A DNA stretch of 64,000 nucleotides, taken from contig NZ_JBHSMA010000009.1 of NCBI RefSeq assembly GCF_042655385.1, forward strand, positions 1 through 64,000, written 5' to 3'. The translations under genes and the position numbers were made by a program. The notes beneath the pieces are model-generated. The model was not told the DNA's origin and did no database searches. It worked only from the letters and a program-made list of their open reading frames with translations. The DNA comes from Larkinella bovis (lineage in GTDB: Bacteria; Bacteroidota; Bacteroidia; Cytophagales; Spirosomataceae). This document shows, in pieces, positions 26,367 to 34,694 of this stretch (its first letter is position 1; each line of letters begins with the position of its first letter).

Positions 26367-27662
26367 TTACCAGTCGTTAACGACCTTGTGTTTTTTGATA
26401 TAATCCGGGTCGATGACGATGCCCAGCCCGGAGCCGGTCGGTACTTTCAACACCCCGTCGTAGCTGGTGATCGGATCCCCGGACTTGTAGACGATCGGAA
26501 TCTGGTTGCCATTGGCGTCGCGGGTTGAAAACAGGTCAAATTCCTGGTATTTCCCGGCGTTGGGGCAGGCCGAAATAAAGTGCAGCATGTAGAGGTAGCC
26601 CAGCCCATACTGCGTGATGTGCGGCACGATGGTTTTCCCGAACGCTTCGGCCATCCGGGCCACTTTCATCGAACGGATCATGCCCCCGAAATACAACTGA
26701 TCGGGCTGCACAATATCGCAGGCATCGTTGGCAATCAGCCAGCGGAACGTGCTGATGTGGCTTTCCGACTCACCGGTCGAAATCGGGATTTTCAGGTTGT
26801 CCTTGACGTGTTTGAGATCGTCATACTGCCCAAAGGGCACCATTTCTTCCCACCACTGGTAGTTGTATTCTTCCAGGACCTTCCCAATTCGAATACCGCC
26901 CTTGCGGGTATAATTGCCGTTGCCGTCGCAGCCCAGCACCATATTGTCGCCGAAGGTTTCGCGGGCCATTTTGAGCAGTTTTTCGGTTCGCCCGGGCGCA
27001 TTATCCCCATCCAGAATACCGCCCCCACCGGCCCTCATTTTGACGGCTTTGGCCTTACTTTCCAGCAGATCCTTTTTCACAATTTCGAGGGATTCTTCCG
27101 GCGGCAGTTGGCGCAGTTCCACCACGCGCGACCCCTGATACACCGAAATCATGGGATTTACGATTTTCCCAATCAGTTCACCAACCGGTTTTTTGATCAG
27201 GTTGCCCATCATATCCAGCATGGCAAATTCCAGCACGGCCACCTGCGCATTGAACGGAATCCCACCGCTCTTGCCGCTATCACCGGGAATCAAGGCGTCC
27301 AGATTTCGCAGATCTTTCCCCATAAACCGGTTCCTGATCCCTTCGAAAGCCGGCCAGCTTTTGCTGTTCTGAGTGCCGTGTCCGGCAGCAAGGCCCTCTG
27401 CCCCCTCCTTTGACCGGACCCGAACCAGAAAATTATTCCGGTCGCGGAGCAGTTCGATGGATTCCAGCATGACCGGCGACGCGAATAACTCCTTGCGGAA
27501 GACCGGTTTTTTAAGGACTTCATCCAGCTTATCATACCGGCTTTCGAGACTGGCGGGCATGGAACCGGACAATTGCCGGGTCGCCCCCCAAGCGGGCAGC
27601 GAAACCGCCCCCAGCCCCCCCGCGACTGCGGAACTAATGAATGTCCGTCGATTTGTTTTCAT
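26367..27662 (-). CDS. Tat-exported mandelate racemase/muconate lactonizing enzyme-family protein (copy 1)
   Basis: 431-residue paralogue of the next gene, with its own twin-arginine signal (MKTNRRTFISSAVAGGLGA). The same active-site landmarks are present: AVKMRAG, GCDGNGN, WWEEMVPFG, STGESESH, VQPDQLYFGG and VPHITQYGLG. The two copies share long identical runs in the C-terminal half (for example PNAGKYQEFD) and diverge most around residues 90-110 and 200-220, where this copy has a Gly-rich insertion (AGGGGILDGDN). The divergence near the active site may reflect different substrates. It lies downstream of SusD, separated by a strong hairpin. Confidence 0.85.
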   Translation of the reverse strand: MKTNRRTFISSAVAGGLGAVSLPAWGATRQLSGSMPASLESRYDKLDEVLKKPVFRKELFASPVMLESIELLRDRNNFLVRVRSKEGAEGLAAGHGTQNSKSWPAFEGIRNRFMGKDLRNLDALIPGDSGKSGGIPFNAQVAVLEFAMLDMMGNLIKKPVGELIGKIVNPMISVYQGSRVVELRQLPPEESLEIVKKDLLESKAKAVKMRAGGGGILDGDNAPGRTEKLLKMARETFGDNMVLGCDGNGNYTRKGGIRIGKVLEEYNYQWWEEMVPFGQYDDLKHVKDNLKIPISTGESESHISTFRWLIANDACDIVQPDQLYFGGMIRSMKVARMAEAFGKTIVPHITQYGLGYLYMLHFISACPNAGKYQEFDLFSTRDANGNQIPIVYKSGDPITSYDGVLKVPTGSGLGIVIDPDYIKKHKVVNDW

Positions 27663-27776
27663 AAGTCATAATTGATCCGGCCACTGGCCGGCTGAGAATC
27701 GATTGGTCTCTTTTTCAGGCAATAGGAATTCCGAACACCGAAGCGAACGAGCCCGGGTGTCTTCATTTTATCGGAG

Positions 27777-27812
27777 GGAAAGTCCCCGCCAAGGGGTTGG
27801 CGGGGACTTTCC
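27777..27812 (-). terminator. perfect 16-bp stem-loop after SusD
   Basis: GGAAAGTCCCCGCCAA (27777-27792) pairs exactly with TTGGCGGGGACTTTCC (27797-27812) around a GGGG/CCCC loop, immediately after the SusD stop codon at 27815. A long T-run is lacking, so it could be a terminator or a 3'-end stabiliser that lowers expression of the downstream enolase genes. Confidence 0.65.
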
Positions 27813-27814
27813 GC

Positions 27815-29260
27815 TTAATCGTATCCCGGATTCTGGGGAAAAATCGTCGGGTTGTTGATCACCTGAATCTGGTTCAGCGGAATCGGAAAAACCGTCATGT
27901 ACGGTTTCATGCCCTGCTTTTCCAGAACCGGCAGCGCCCGGCCCGTCCGGACCAGATCAAACCAGCGTTGGCCTTCCAGATACAGTTCCAGCCGCCGTTC
28001 AGTGTATATCCGATCCCGGGTTTCAGCCTGCCCAAGTCCGGTATAGGCCGGAACGCCAGCCCGCGCCCGAACCTGATTCAACACCGTCAGGGCCTCGGCG
28101 GTTTTGCCGTTTTCGTTCAGCGCTTCGGCGTACATCAGCAGCACATCGGCGTAGCGAATCACTTTCCAGTTGGCCTTGCTGTCGTTCGGGTTCACCAGCG
28201 TCGACATGTACTTTTTGGTGTACGACGTCGCGTCGATCGGCGTCATCGGAATAAAGGTACCGTTCCGATCGACCAGTCCGTCGATCACGTGGGCCACCGA
28301 AATGGCTTTCCGCTTGTCGGTCGGCCCATACAGCGAGAACAACCCTTCCGTGGGCGAACCGTTCTGACCACCAGCGCCTTTCAGTCCGAAAAAATTGATG
28401 ATCTGCGACAGGTTCGGCGCGAAAATATTCGAAAACGTGCTCCCAAGTCCCAGACCACCGTCCACGTATTCGATGTCGTAGATGTATTCGGCGTGGTGTT
28501 CGTCTTTCGAATAATCCCAGAGGTCATTGAAGTTGGGCAGCAGGGAGTAGCCCATCGTGGTTACTTCCTTCAGCTTGGCTTCGGCCCTGGCGAAATCCTT
28601 CCGGGTCAGATACACTTTCCCCAGCAGGGCCCGGGCCGCGCCTTTGGTCGCCCGGCCCACATCGGTCCCGGTGTACTTCTCCGGCAGCTTTGTTTCGGCA
28701 TCCAGCAAGTCTTTGATAATCACCTCGTCGTAAATCGTATCGACCTTATCCCGGCCTTTCTGGGCGGCCTCGGTCGCGACGATTGGGGCCAGCAGCATCG
28801 GAACGTCACCAAAAATCCGCACCAGATCAAAATAGGCCATCGCGCGCAGAAACCGGGCCTCCCCAATATGCCGGTCTTTGCGGGTCACCAGGGCCGGATC
28901 GGCTTTCTCGATGTTGCTCAAAACCGTATTGGCCCGAAAAATGATCTGGTAATAATTCAGCCAACTGGTACTGAGTACGTTCAGGCTGCTATTGATGATG
29001 AAATTGTTCATATTCACCAGATCAAACGCGGCCGAGTGCTGCTGCTCCGTATCATCGCCGGGCAAATCACTCAGTTGCCAGAAGGTCAGGTACTGGGTTT
29101 GAAACGGCTGGTAAATCCCGATCACCGCGTCCTGAAAATCCTTGTCGGTTTTGTACAAAACCTCCGTGCTGACCGTCGAAATCGGGTTTCTCTCGATAAA
29201 ATCCTTGCTGCACGACATGGTAACGACCAGGACGGTCAGCAGACTAATGAGTTTTTTCAT
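27815..29260 (-). CDS. SusD/RagB-family outer-membrane lipoprotein
   Basis: 481 residues, ligand-binding partner of the upstream SusC. The signal MKKLISLLTVLVVTMSCS has the lipobox Cys at 17. SusD landmarks are ARFLRAMAYFDLVRIFGDVP, IRYADVLLMYAEALNENGK and YLEGQRWFDLVRTGRALP. It closely resembles the SusD at 12546-13988 (GAARALLGKVYLTRKDF is common to both), so the two SusCD pairs in this window are recent relatives and may take related ligands. It starts 24 bp after SusC and ends at the strong hairpin. Confidence 0.93.
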   Translation of the reverse strand: MKKLISLLTVLVVTMSCSKDFIERNPISTVSTEVLYKTDKDFQDAVIGIYQPFQTQYLTFWQLSDLPGDDTEQQHSAAFDLVNMNNFIINSSLNVLSTSWLNYYQIIFRANTVLSNIEKADPALVTRKDRHIGEARFLRAMAYFDLVRIFGDVPMLLAPIVATEAAQKGRDKVDTIYDEVIIKDLLDAETKLPEKYTGTDVGRATKGAARALLGKVYLTRKDFARAEAKLKEVTTMGYSLLPNFNDLWDYSKDEHHAEYIYDIEYVDGGLGLGSTFSNIFAPNLSQIINFFGLKGAGGQNGSPTEGLFSLYGPTDKRKAISVAHVIDGLVDRNGTFIPMTPIDATSYTKKYMSTLVNPNDSKANWKVIRYADVLLMYAEALNENGKTAEALTVLNQVRARAGVPAYTGLGQAETRDRIYTERRLELYLEGQRWFDLVRTGRALPVLEKQGMKPYMTVFPIPLNQIQVINNPTIFPQNPGYD

Positions 29261-29284
29261 AGCTGTCTTGAATTTTGCACCGGT

Positions 29285-32200
29285 TCAAAAAGCGATATTC
29301 AATCCGAGAATCAGGCTCTTGGGCAACGGATAATCGTTGTTGTCGGTCCCGGGCGTCAACGGATTTTCGCTCGTACTGACATCCGGATTAAAGTTCGTAT
29401 ACTTCGTGAAAATCAGCGGATTCGTGGCATTCAGGTATACCCGGGCCGCCGTCAGACCGAGCCGTCGAAAAACCGGGTCGGGCAGCGTGTAGCCCAGCGT
29501 GATGTTGTTCACCCGCAGGTACGAACCGTTGTCGAGGTGTCGCTGGCTGAACTGCCCCCGGACATTGCCGGTCGGCTGGTCGTTGGGCCGGACGGTTTTT
29601 CCATCGCCAATGTCGGTTTCCGATTTCCAGTAATTGCCCAGATACGCCAGAGCCGGAATGCGGCCCCGCGTCGATAGGGCTCCGTTGCGGGCCATGTTCA
29701 CCACGTCGTTTCCCTGCGACCCCTGAATGGAAATGCTCAGTGTCAGGTTTTTGTAGGAAACGTTGTTGGTCATACCGTAATAAAAATCGGGATACGGATT
29801 GCCCATGATCGTGCGGTCGTAGTTGTCAATAATCCCGTCGGGCCGACCGTCGGGACCGCTGACGTCCACAAACCGGGTGTCGCCTGGGCGCGAACGGGTG
29901 GGAGTCCCCGGTGCGAAAACCGGCCCTTTGTCCACTTCCGCCTGGTTTAGAAAAATCCCGTCGGTGAGCCAGCCGTAGAACATCCCGATCGGTTGTCCAA
30001 TCCGGGTGACACTGGCCCCAACATAAATTGGATCGCCGTTTGGCCCCAGTTTCTCGACCCGGTTTCGGTACGTCGAAATGTTGAAGTCGGTCGACCAGCG
30101 AACGGTTTTGTTCACGTTGACCGTACTGGCCACGAACTCCCAGCCCGTGTTGCTGATTTCGCCAATGTTCTGGAGCGAATTGCTGAAACCGGTAATGCCC
30201 GGAATGTTGACGTTCAACAGCAAATCGGTATTCCGCGACCGGAAGTGATCGATGTTCAGCGTCAGCCGGTTTCCGAAGAAAGCCGCATCAAGCCCAACGT
30301 TCAGCGATTGCTGTTTTTCCCAGGTCAGGTTCGGATTTGCCAGCTTGCCGGGAGCAAAACCGGAAACCGCCGTTCCGCCCAGCGCGTATTTCAGGTAGGT
30401 AATGGTGGCGAAATGCTCATAATTTCCGATGTTGTTGTTTCCGGTTTCACCGTAACTCGCCCGCAGCTTCATTTCGCTTAAAAACCGGGCGTTTTTCAGG
30501 AATGCCTCGTCCGAAATCCGCCACGCTACGGCCGCCGACGGAAACACCCCGTACTTGTTTTCGGTCCCGAAACGGGAGGAACCATCGGTCCGGATCGAAG
30601 CCGTCAGGTAGTATTTACCGTCGTAATTATAATTGACCCGGGCCAGATACGACACTAACGACCACTCATATACGTCAGAGGTTCCATTGGTAATAATACC
30701 GCTGGTAGCACTCAGCGTCGGGACCAGATTGTTGGGGTAACTGTTGCTGGTTAGCATGTTGGTTTCCGAACGTTCTTTCTGCACCGTATACCCGGCCAGT
30801 CCGGTAATGTTGTGTTTCCCGAAGCTTTTGAGGTAGTTCAGCGTATACTCCGTCAGCCAGTTGTAGGTCATGGCGGTGTTGTCGGTACCGACCGCCGGAA
30901 CATCCAGAAAAACCGGAAGCTTCGGCATGAACTTCAACCCGTGCAGGTTCAGAAACGAAGCGCCCAGCATGACGTTGAATTTCAGATCCTTCGTAATTGA
31001 ATACTCCGCGCCGAGGTTGCCCAGCAAACCCATTTTCTTCTGTTTGTTCATCACTTCCCGCGCCAGCGCCACCGGATTGTAAGCCGTGGGCCCCGCCGAC
31101 ATCCCGGGCGAAAAAATGAAGTACGAGCCATCCGGGTTGAAATAGGGATAAAACGGCTGCACGTTGGTGGCCTGGGCAATGACGCCTTCGTTTGCTCCCC
31201 CCGAAGCCCCCGTCGCGGTCACCACATCCGCATCCGTAAAAGACGGGTTCAGATTCAGCTTGAGCAGCAATTTTTTGGACAACTGCGCATCGATGTTGGC
31301 CCGCAGCGAATACCGCCGAAAACCGGTATTGATGATAATCCCGTCCTGTTTGAGGTATTCCGCGCTGATCGCATACCGGACATTTTCCGTGCCGCCCGTG
31401 GCTCCCAACTGATATTGCTGCTGAGCCGCCGTGCGCAAGACACCGTTCAGCGGCACGTGATCGGTGGTGTTTTTGCCGCTGAGCACATCCAGGACATCAA
31501 CCGGAACCGGCACTTTCCATTTGGCCGGATCGCCGGTAACGGGGCTTCCTTCGTCCATATTCCGGTTTTTGATCCCGTCAAAATAATACTGCGCCTGATC
31601 GCGGGCATTCATGTATTCCGGTACGCGCAGAGCCTTCTGGTACCCAAAGAAGGTGTCGAACGTAAAAACCGGCTTCCCGACTTTGCCCCGTTTGGTGTTG
31701 ATAATGATGACGCCATTGGCTCCGCGCGAACCGTAAATCGCAGTGGCTGAAGCATCTTTCAGAATATCCATGCTGGCAATGTCGTTGGGATTCAGCGACT
31801 GGATGTTGTCGGTCGGAAAACCGTCGACCACGTACAGCGGGCCACTTCCGGCGGAAATACTGCCAATGCCCCGCACCCGAATCTGCGGAGCGGCACCCGG
31901 TTCGCCCGTGGTAGTTTTGACCTGGACCCCAGCCACTCGCCCCGCCAGCGCCTGGTCGATGCGCGTAACGCCGAGGTCTTTGATGGCCTTGTTGTCCACC
32001 GACCCAACCGAGCCGGTCAGATCTTTTCGCTTTTGTACGCCATACCCCACCACCACCACTTCCTCGAGAACTTTCATATCCGCTACGAGCGTAACGTTGA
32101 AAGTCGTCCGGGTGCCAACGGGGACTTCCTGCGTCAGGTAACCGATGTACGAAATGACCAAAACCGCCTGGGGGTCCTGGATGTTCAGGGCAAATTCGCC

Positions 32201-32719
32201 CGCAGCATCGGTGGTGGTCCCGTTGGTAGTGCCTTTTTCGAGGACAGTGACACCCGGTAATCCCTGGCCTTTGTCGTCGTTTACGGTCCCGGTGATTTTG
32301 GTTTTGGGGGCAGCCGGGGCCGGTGGAGCGGAAACAGGGCCTGCGGGTGCCGTCGGCCGGGTTTCCCGGATGCGGATGTGGATGTTGTTCTTGACCAGTT
32401 TGAATTCCAGCGGGGTGGTTCCCGCTACGCGGTCGAGCAACCTGGCCAGCGGTTCGTTCGTCGCTGAAATCGTGATTCTGCCGTCGTACGACATATCCCG
32501 TTCGTCAAACGTAAACCGGTAATTGGTTTTGGATTCAATCGCCTGGATGAACTCCTTGAGCGAAGCATTTTTAAGGGTTAGGGTAATTTGTGTGTCAAGG
32601 GACAGAGAATAGTCATGGTCGTCCGATGCGGTTGCCCTGAAACTACTGGCGATGCATAAAATCATCACAATAGCAGCCCTTACCATCCAGTTTGCTGGAT
32701 AATATAGATATTCCTTCAT
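29285..32719 (-). CDS. SusC/RagA-family TonB-linked outer-membrane transporter with STN domain
   Basis: 1144 residues: signal peptide (to about 31), STN domain (about 45-115, NASLKEFIQAIESKTNYRFT), a Pro/Ala-rich linker (about 120-140), a carboxypeptidase-regulatory-like domain (ITGTVNDDKGQGLPGVTVLE), the SusC signature GYGVQKRKDLTGSVGSV, a plug (YVVDGFPTDN, LKDASATAIYGSRGANG) and the barrel. It resembles the SusC at 14002-17529 in order and sequence. The STN domain implies signalling to the FecR encoded 158 bp upstream. Confidence 0.95.
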   Translation of the reverse strand: MKEYLYYPANWMVRAAIVMILCIASSFRATASDDHDYSLSLDTQITLTLKNASLKEFIQAIESKTNYRFTFDERDMSYDGRITISATNEPLARLLDRVAGTTPLEFKLVKNNIHIRIRETRPTAPAGPVSAPPAPAAPKTKITGTVNDDKGQGLPGVTVLEKGTTNGTTTDAAGEFALNIQDPQAVLVISYIGYLTQEVPVGTRTTFNVTLVADMKVLEEVVVVGYGVQKRKDLTGSVGSVDNKAIKDLGVTRIDQALAGRVAGVQVKTTTGEPGAAPQIRVRGIGSISAGSGPLYVVDGFPTDNIQSLNPNDIASMDILKDASATAIYGSRGANGVIIINTKRGKVGKPVFTFDTFFGYQKALRVPEYMNARDQAQYYFDGIKNRNMDEGSPVTGDPAKWKVPVPVDVLDVLSGKNTTDHVPLNGVLRTAAQQQYQLGATGGTENVRYAISAEYLKQDGIIINTGFRRYSLRANIDAQLSKKLLLKLNLNPSFTDADVVTATGASGGANEGVIAQATNVQPFYPYFNPDGSYFIFSPGMSAGPTAYNPVALAREVMNKQKKMGLLGNLGAEYSITKDLKFNVMLGASFLNLHGLKFMPKLPVFLDVPAVGTDNTAMTYNWLTEYTLNYLKSFGKHNITGLAGYTVQKERSETNMLTSNSYPNNLVPTLSATSGIITNGTSDVYEWSLVSYLARVNYNYDGKYYLTASIRTDGSSRFGTENKYGVFPSAAVAWRISDEAFLKNARFLSEMKLRASYGETGNNNIGNYEHFATITYLKYALGGTAVSGFAPGKLANPNLTWEKQQSLNVGLDAAFFGNRLTLNIDHFRSRNTDLLLNVNIPGITGFSNSLQNIGEISNTGWEFVASTVNVNKTVRWSTDFNISTYRNRVEKLGPNGDPIYVGASVTRIGQPIGMFYGWLTDGIFLNQAEVDKGPVFAPGTPTRSRPGDTRFVDVSGPDGRPDGIIDNYDRTIMGNPYPDFYYGMTNNVSYKNLTLSISIQGSQGNDVVNMARNGALSTRGRIPALAYLGNYWKSETDIGDGKTVRPNDQPTGNVRGQFSQRHLDNGSYLRVNNITLGYTLPDPVFRRLGLTAARVYLNATNPLIFTKYTNFNPDVSTSENPLTPGTDNNDYPLPKSLILGLNIAF

Positions 32720-32808
32720 AACTTTGGGCAGTTAGTGTTTTAAAAGAAACAGAGTCAAAGCCGAATTAAAAGCCTATGCGCCAACACTGCCTTTTAATTG
32801 GCTTGATC

Positions 32809-32842
32809 AGTCAGGCTTCTCTCCCGAAGCCTGACTTTTTTT
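32809..32842 (+). terminator. terminator-like hairpin with T-run between fecR and susC
   Basis: AGTCAGGCTTC (32809-32819) pairs with GAAGCCTGACT (32826-32836) around a 6-nt loop and is followed by seven T on the plus strand, a textbook intrinsic terminator for plus-strand transcripts. No plus-strand gene lies directly before it. For the minus-strand fecR-susC transcript the same stem is an intercistronic hairpin without a T-run. Confidence 0.6.
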
Positions 32843-32876
32843 GAGGGTTTTCTACGTCATCTGGGTGGCGGCCGGT

Positions 32877-33914
32877 TTAGTTAAAGTTCATGATCACGAC
32901 ATTGCCCCGGGTTTCGTAGGCAAAATTTTTGACAAAGGCTATGCCCGTCAATACATTCTCCAGCGACTGGTTATCGTAACTTCCGGAGTATTTCCAATCA
33001 TTCGGATTCCGCGGAACTTTCCCCCGCAACTCAACCCGTACGCCGTACCAGTTCTCCAGCTTTTCAACCACTTCCGATAACGAGGATTTGCGGAAGTTCA
33101 ACAGCCCTTTCTGCCAGCCCAATACTTCATCCCGGTCAAACGGACGAACCTCAAAATTCACGTTCTTTTCGGCATAGACCAATTGCTCGCCGGGTACCAG
33201 CCGGGCGGTTTGCCCGATGCGTTTGCCTCCAATCTGCCGGACCTGCACCGAACCCGTGGCCAGCGAAACCGCCATAGTTTCCGCGTTGAGTCGGTATTTG
33301 ATGTTAAAAGTCGTCCCCAAAACCTGCGTCAGCAAGTGCCCCGACCGGACCGTAAACGGGCGCAGCGTATCCCGTTTCACGTCGAAAAAGGCTTCTCCGA
33401 TCAACCCAACCTCGCGCTTATCCGCCTGAAAATGCGCCGGGTAGGTAAGGCGGCTTCCCGAATGCAGGTGAATAACCGAACCATCGTCCAGTTGAACGAC
33501 CTTTCGCTGACCGTATGGTGCAACCGCCTGTAAAATCCGGATCGGCTCGGCTTTCTGGAACGGATTCGGAACCAGGAACTTCGTGATAACGACGACCATC
33601 GCGGCCGCAGCACCCAGCCACCAGAGCCACCGCCGGCGTTCAACGCCCGGTAACGGCATTTCCGGTTCCGAAACCGGCTCGACAGGTTCGGCCTCCTGCG
33701 ATTCGATGGCGTGGATGATGCGGTCGAAAATCTCCACCCGATTTCGGCCCGGATCGACGTTGAGTGGGTCTTCGCCGGTTTCCTGCCACATTCGGTAAAG
33801 ATCCTGTTCCTGCTCGGGGTCGAGGTTTTTGTTTTTAAACCACGTCAGGACCTCCAGTTCTTCAGCGGGCGTGCACGCGCCACTGAAATACTTCTTCAAT
33901 AATTGACCATCCAT
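32877..33914 (-). CDS. FecR-family anti-sigma factor without an adjacent sigma gene
   Basis: 345 residues: anti-sigma N-terminus (MDGQLLKKYFSGACTPAEEL), one membrane segment (RWLWWLGAAAAMVVVITKFL, about residues 90-110), the FecR domain (RKVVQLDDGSVIHLHSGSRL, EVGLIGEAFFDVKRD) and a C-terminal part resembling STN (LLNFRKSSLSEVVEKLENWY). It should control induction of the downstream STN-containing SusC. The 780 bp upstream contain no sigma gene, in contrast to the other two FecR loci here. Confidence 0.92.
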   Translation of the reverse strand: MDGQLLKKYFSGACTPAEELEVLTWFKNKNLDPEQEQDLYRMWQETGEDPLNVDPGRNRVEIFDRIIHAIESQEAEPVEPVSEPEMPLPGVERRRWLWWLGAAAAMVVVITKFLVPNPFQKAEPIRILQAVAPYGQRKVVQLDDGSVIHLHSGSRLTYPAHFQADKREVGLIGEAFFDVKRDTLRPFTVRSGHLLTQVLGTTFNIKYRLNAETMAVSLATGSVQVRQIGGKRIGQTARLVPGEQLVYAEKNVNFEVRPFDRDEVLGWQKGLLNFRKSSLSEVVEKLENWYGVRVELRGKVPRNPNDWKYSGSYDNQSLENVLTGIAFVKNFAYETRGNVVIMNFN

Positions 33915-34694
33915 CCAGTTTTCGCGCTCTTATATACCCATTACAACCCAACCCGCTCCAGCACCACCCCAATAAGAATATTTTTAATAAAAATTGTGCA
34001 ATTCAGATCAAAAACAAACTATAGGTTATGACAACCCCGTTTGCGTTGCCTAATAACGCTTTATCCATAAGGCCAAAATCCGTTTAGGTCAGGTATTCTG
34101 AACGGCCGGCTAGCGATTTCGGCAGGGAGGCCGATCGTATGTTTGTTGTAGGATCAATTTTCTGCCTGTAGGCAACCACGACCGGGCAATCCCTCCGGTT
34201 GTACCCATTTTAGGAATTCTAACCTGTGCCGTGATGATGTTTTCGCTCCCCGGCGATACCTGGTTACGGTTGGTGGTTTAGGGACGTTTGTGAGGCTTTC
34301 CAACCGGTATAGTCCTGCTCAGAAAACCCATTACAACTGTATAAATTTTTCCTGGACACCCCAACTCATTTGTACTTTTAAAACAAATTTTATGATTATC
34401 ACTCCAATCCTGTTATTTCATTTGATATTCGCCCGAACATCGTTTTCCTTTGTTTACACCATCTCGGGAGTTAAGAGTTAAAAAATCTACTAAAACCATA
34501 GACCCTAACTATTAGAGTTTATGCCAGGTTAGAATCAGCCTGTTTAGTACATACTCCTTGCTCATCAGCCTTTTCGGCAGTACGGTTTTCACCCTTGGCT
34601 GCCTGACCTGTTCAATAGTGTCAGGTATTGGCTCAACCCATTAATCCTGTTTATCCATCGAGTAAATTACAATTAATTTTATCCTTTTATCCGC
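33915..34694 (+). other. 780-bp intergenic region between divergent fecR and susC
   Basis: No convincing protein or RNA gene is visible on either strand. AT-rich patches near 33970-34010 and 34320-34400 may hold promoters, but none matches TAnnTTTG well. The word TTAATCCTGT at 34641-34650, 44 bp before the SusC start, also occurs twice in the phased repeats at 46373-46409 near the hybrid regulator. Confidence 0.5.

Noticed and set aside
27797..29677. 626-codon open frame on the plus strand
   Set aside because: It lies opposite SusD and the SusC C-terminus, begins inside the strong hairpin, and has the same unnatural Arg/Gln/His-rich composition.
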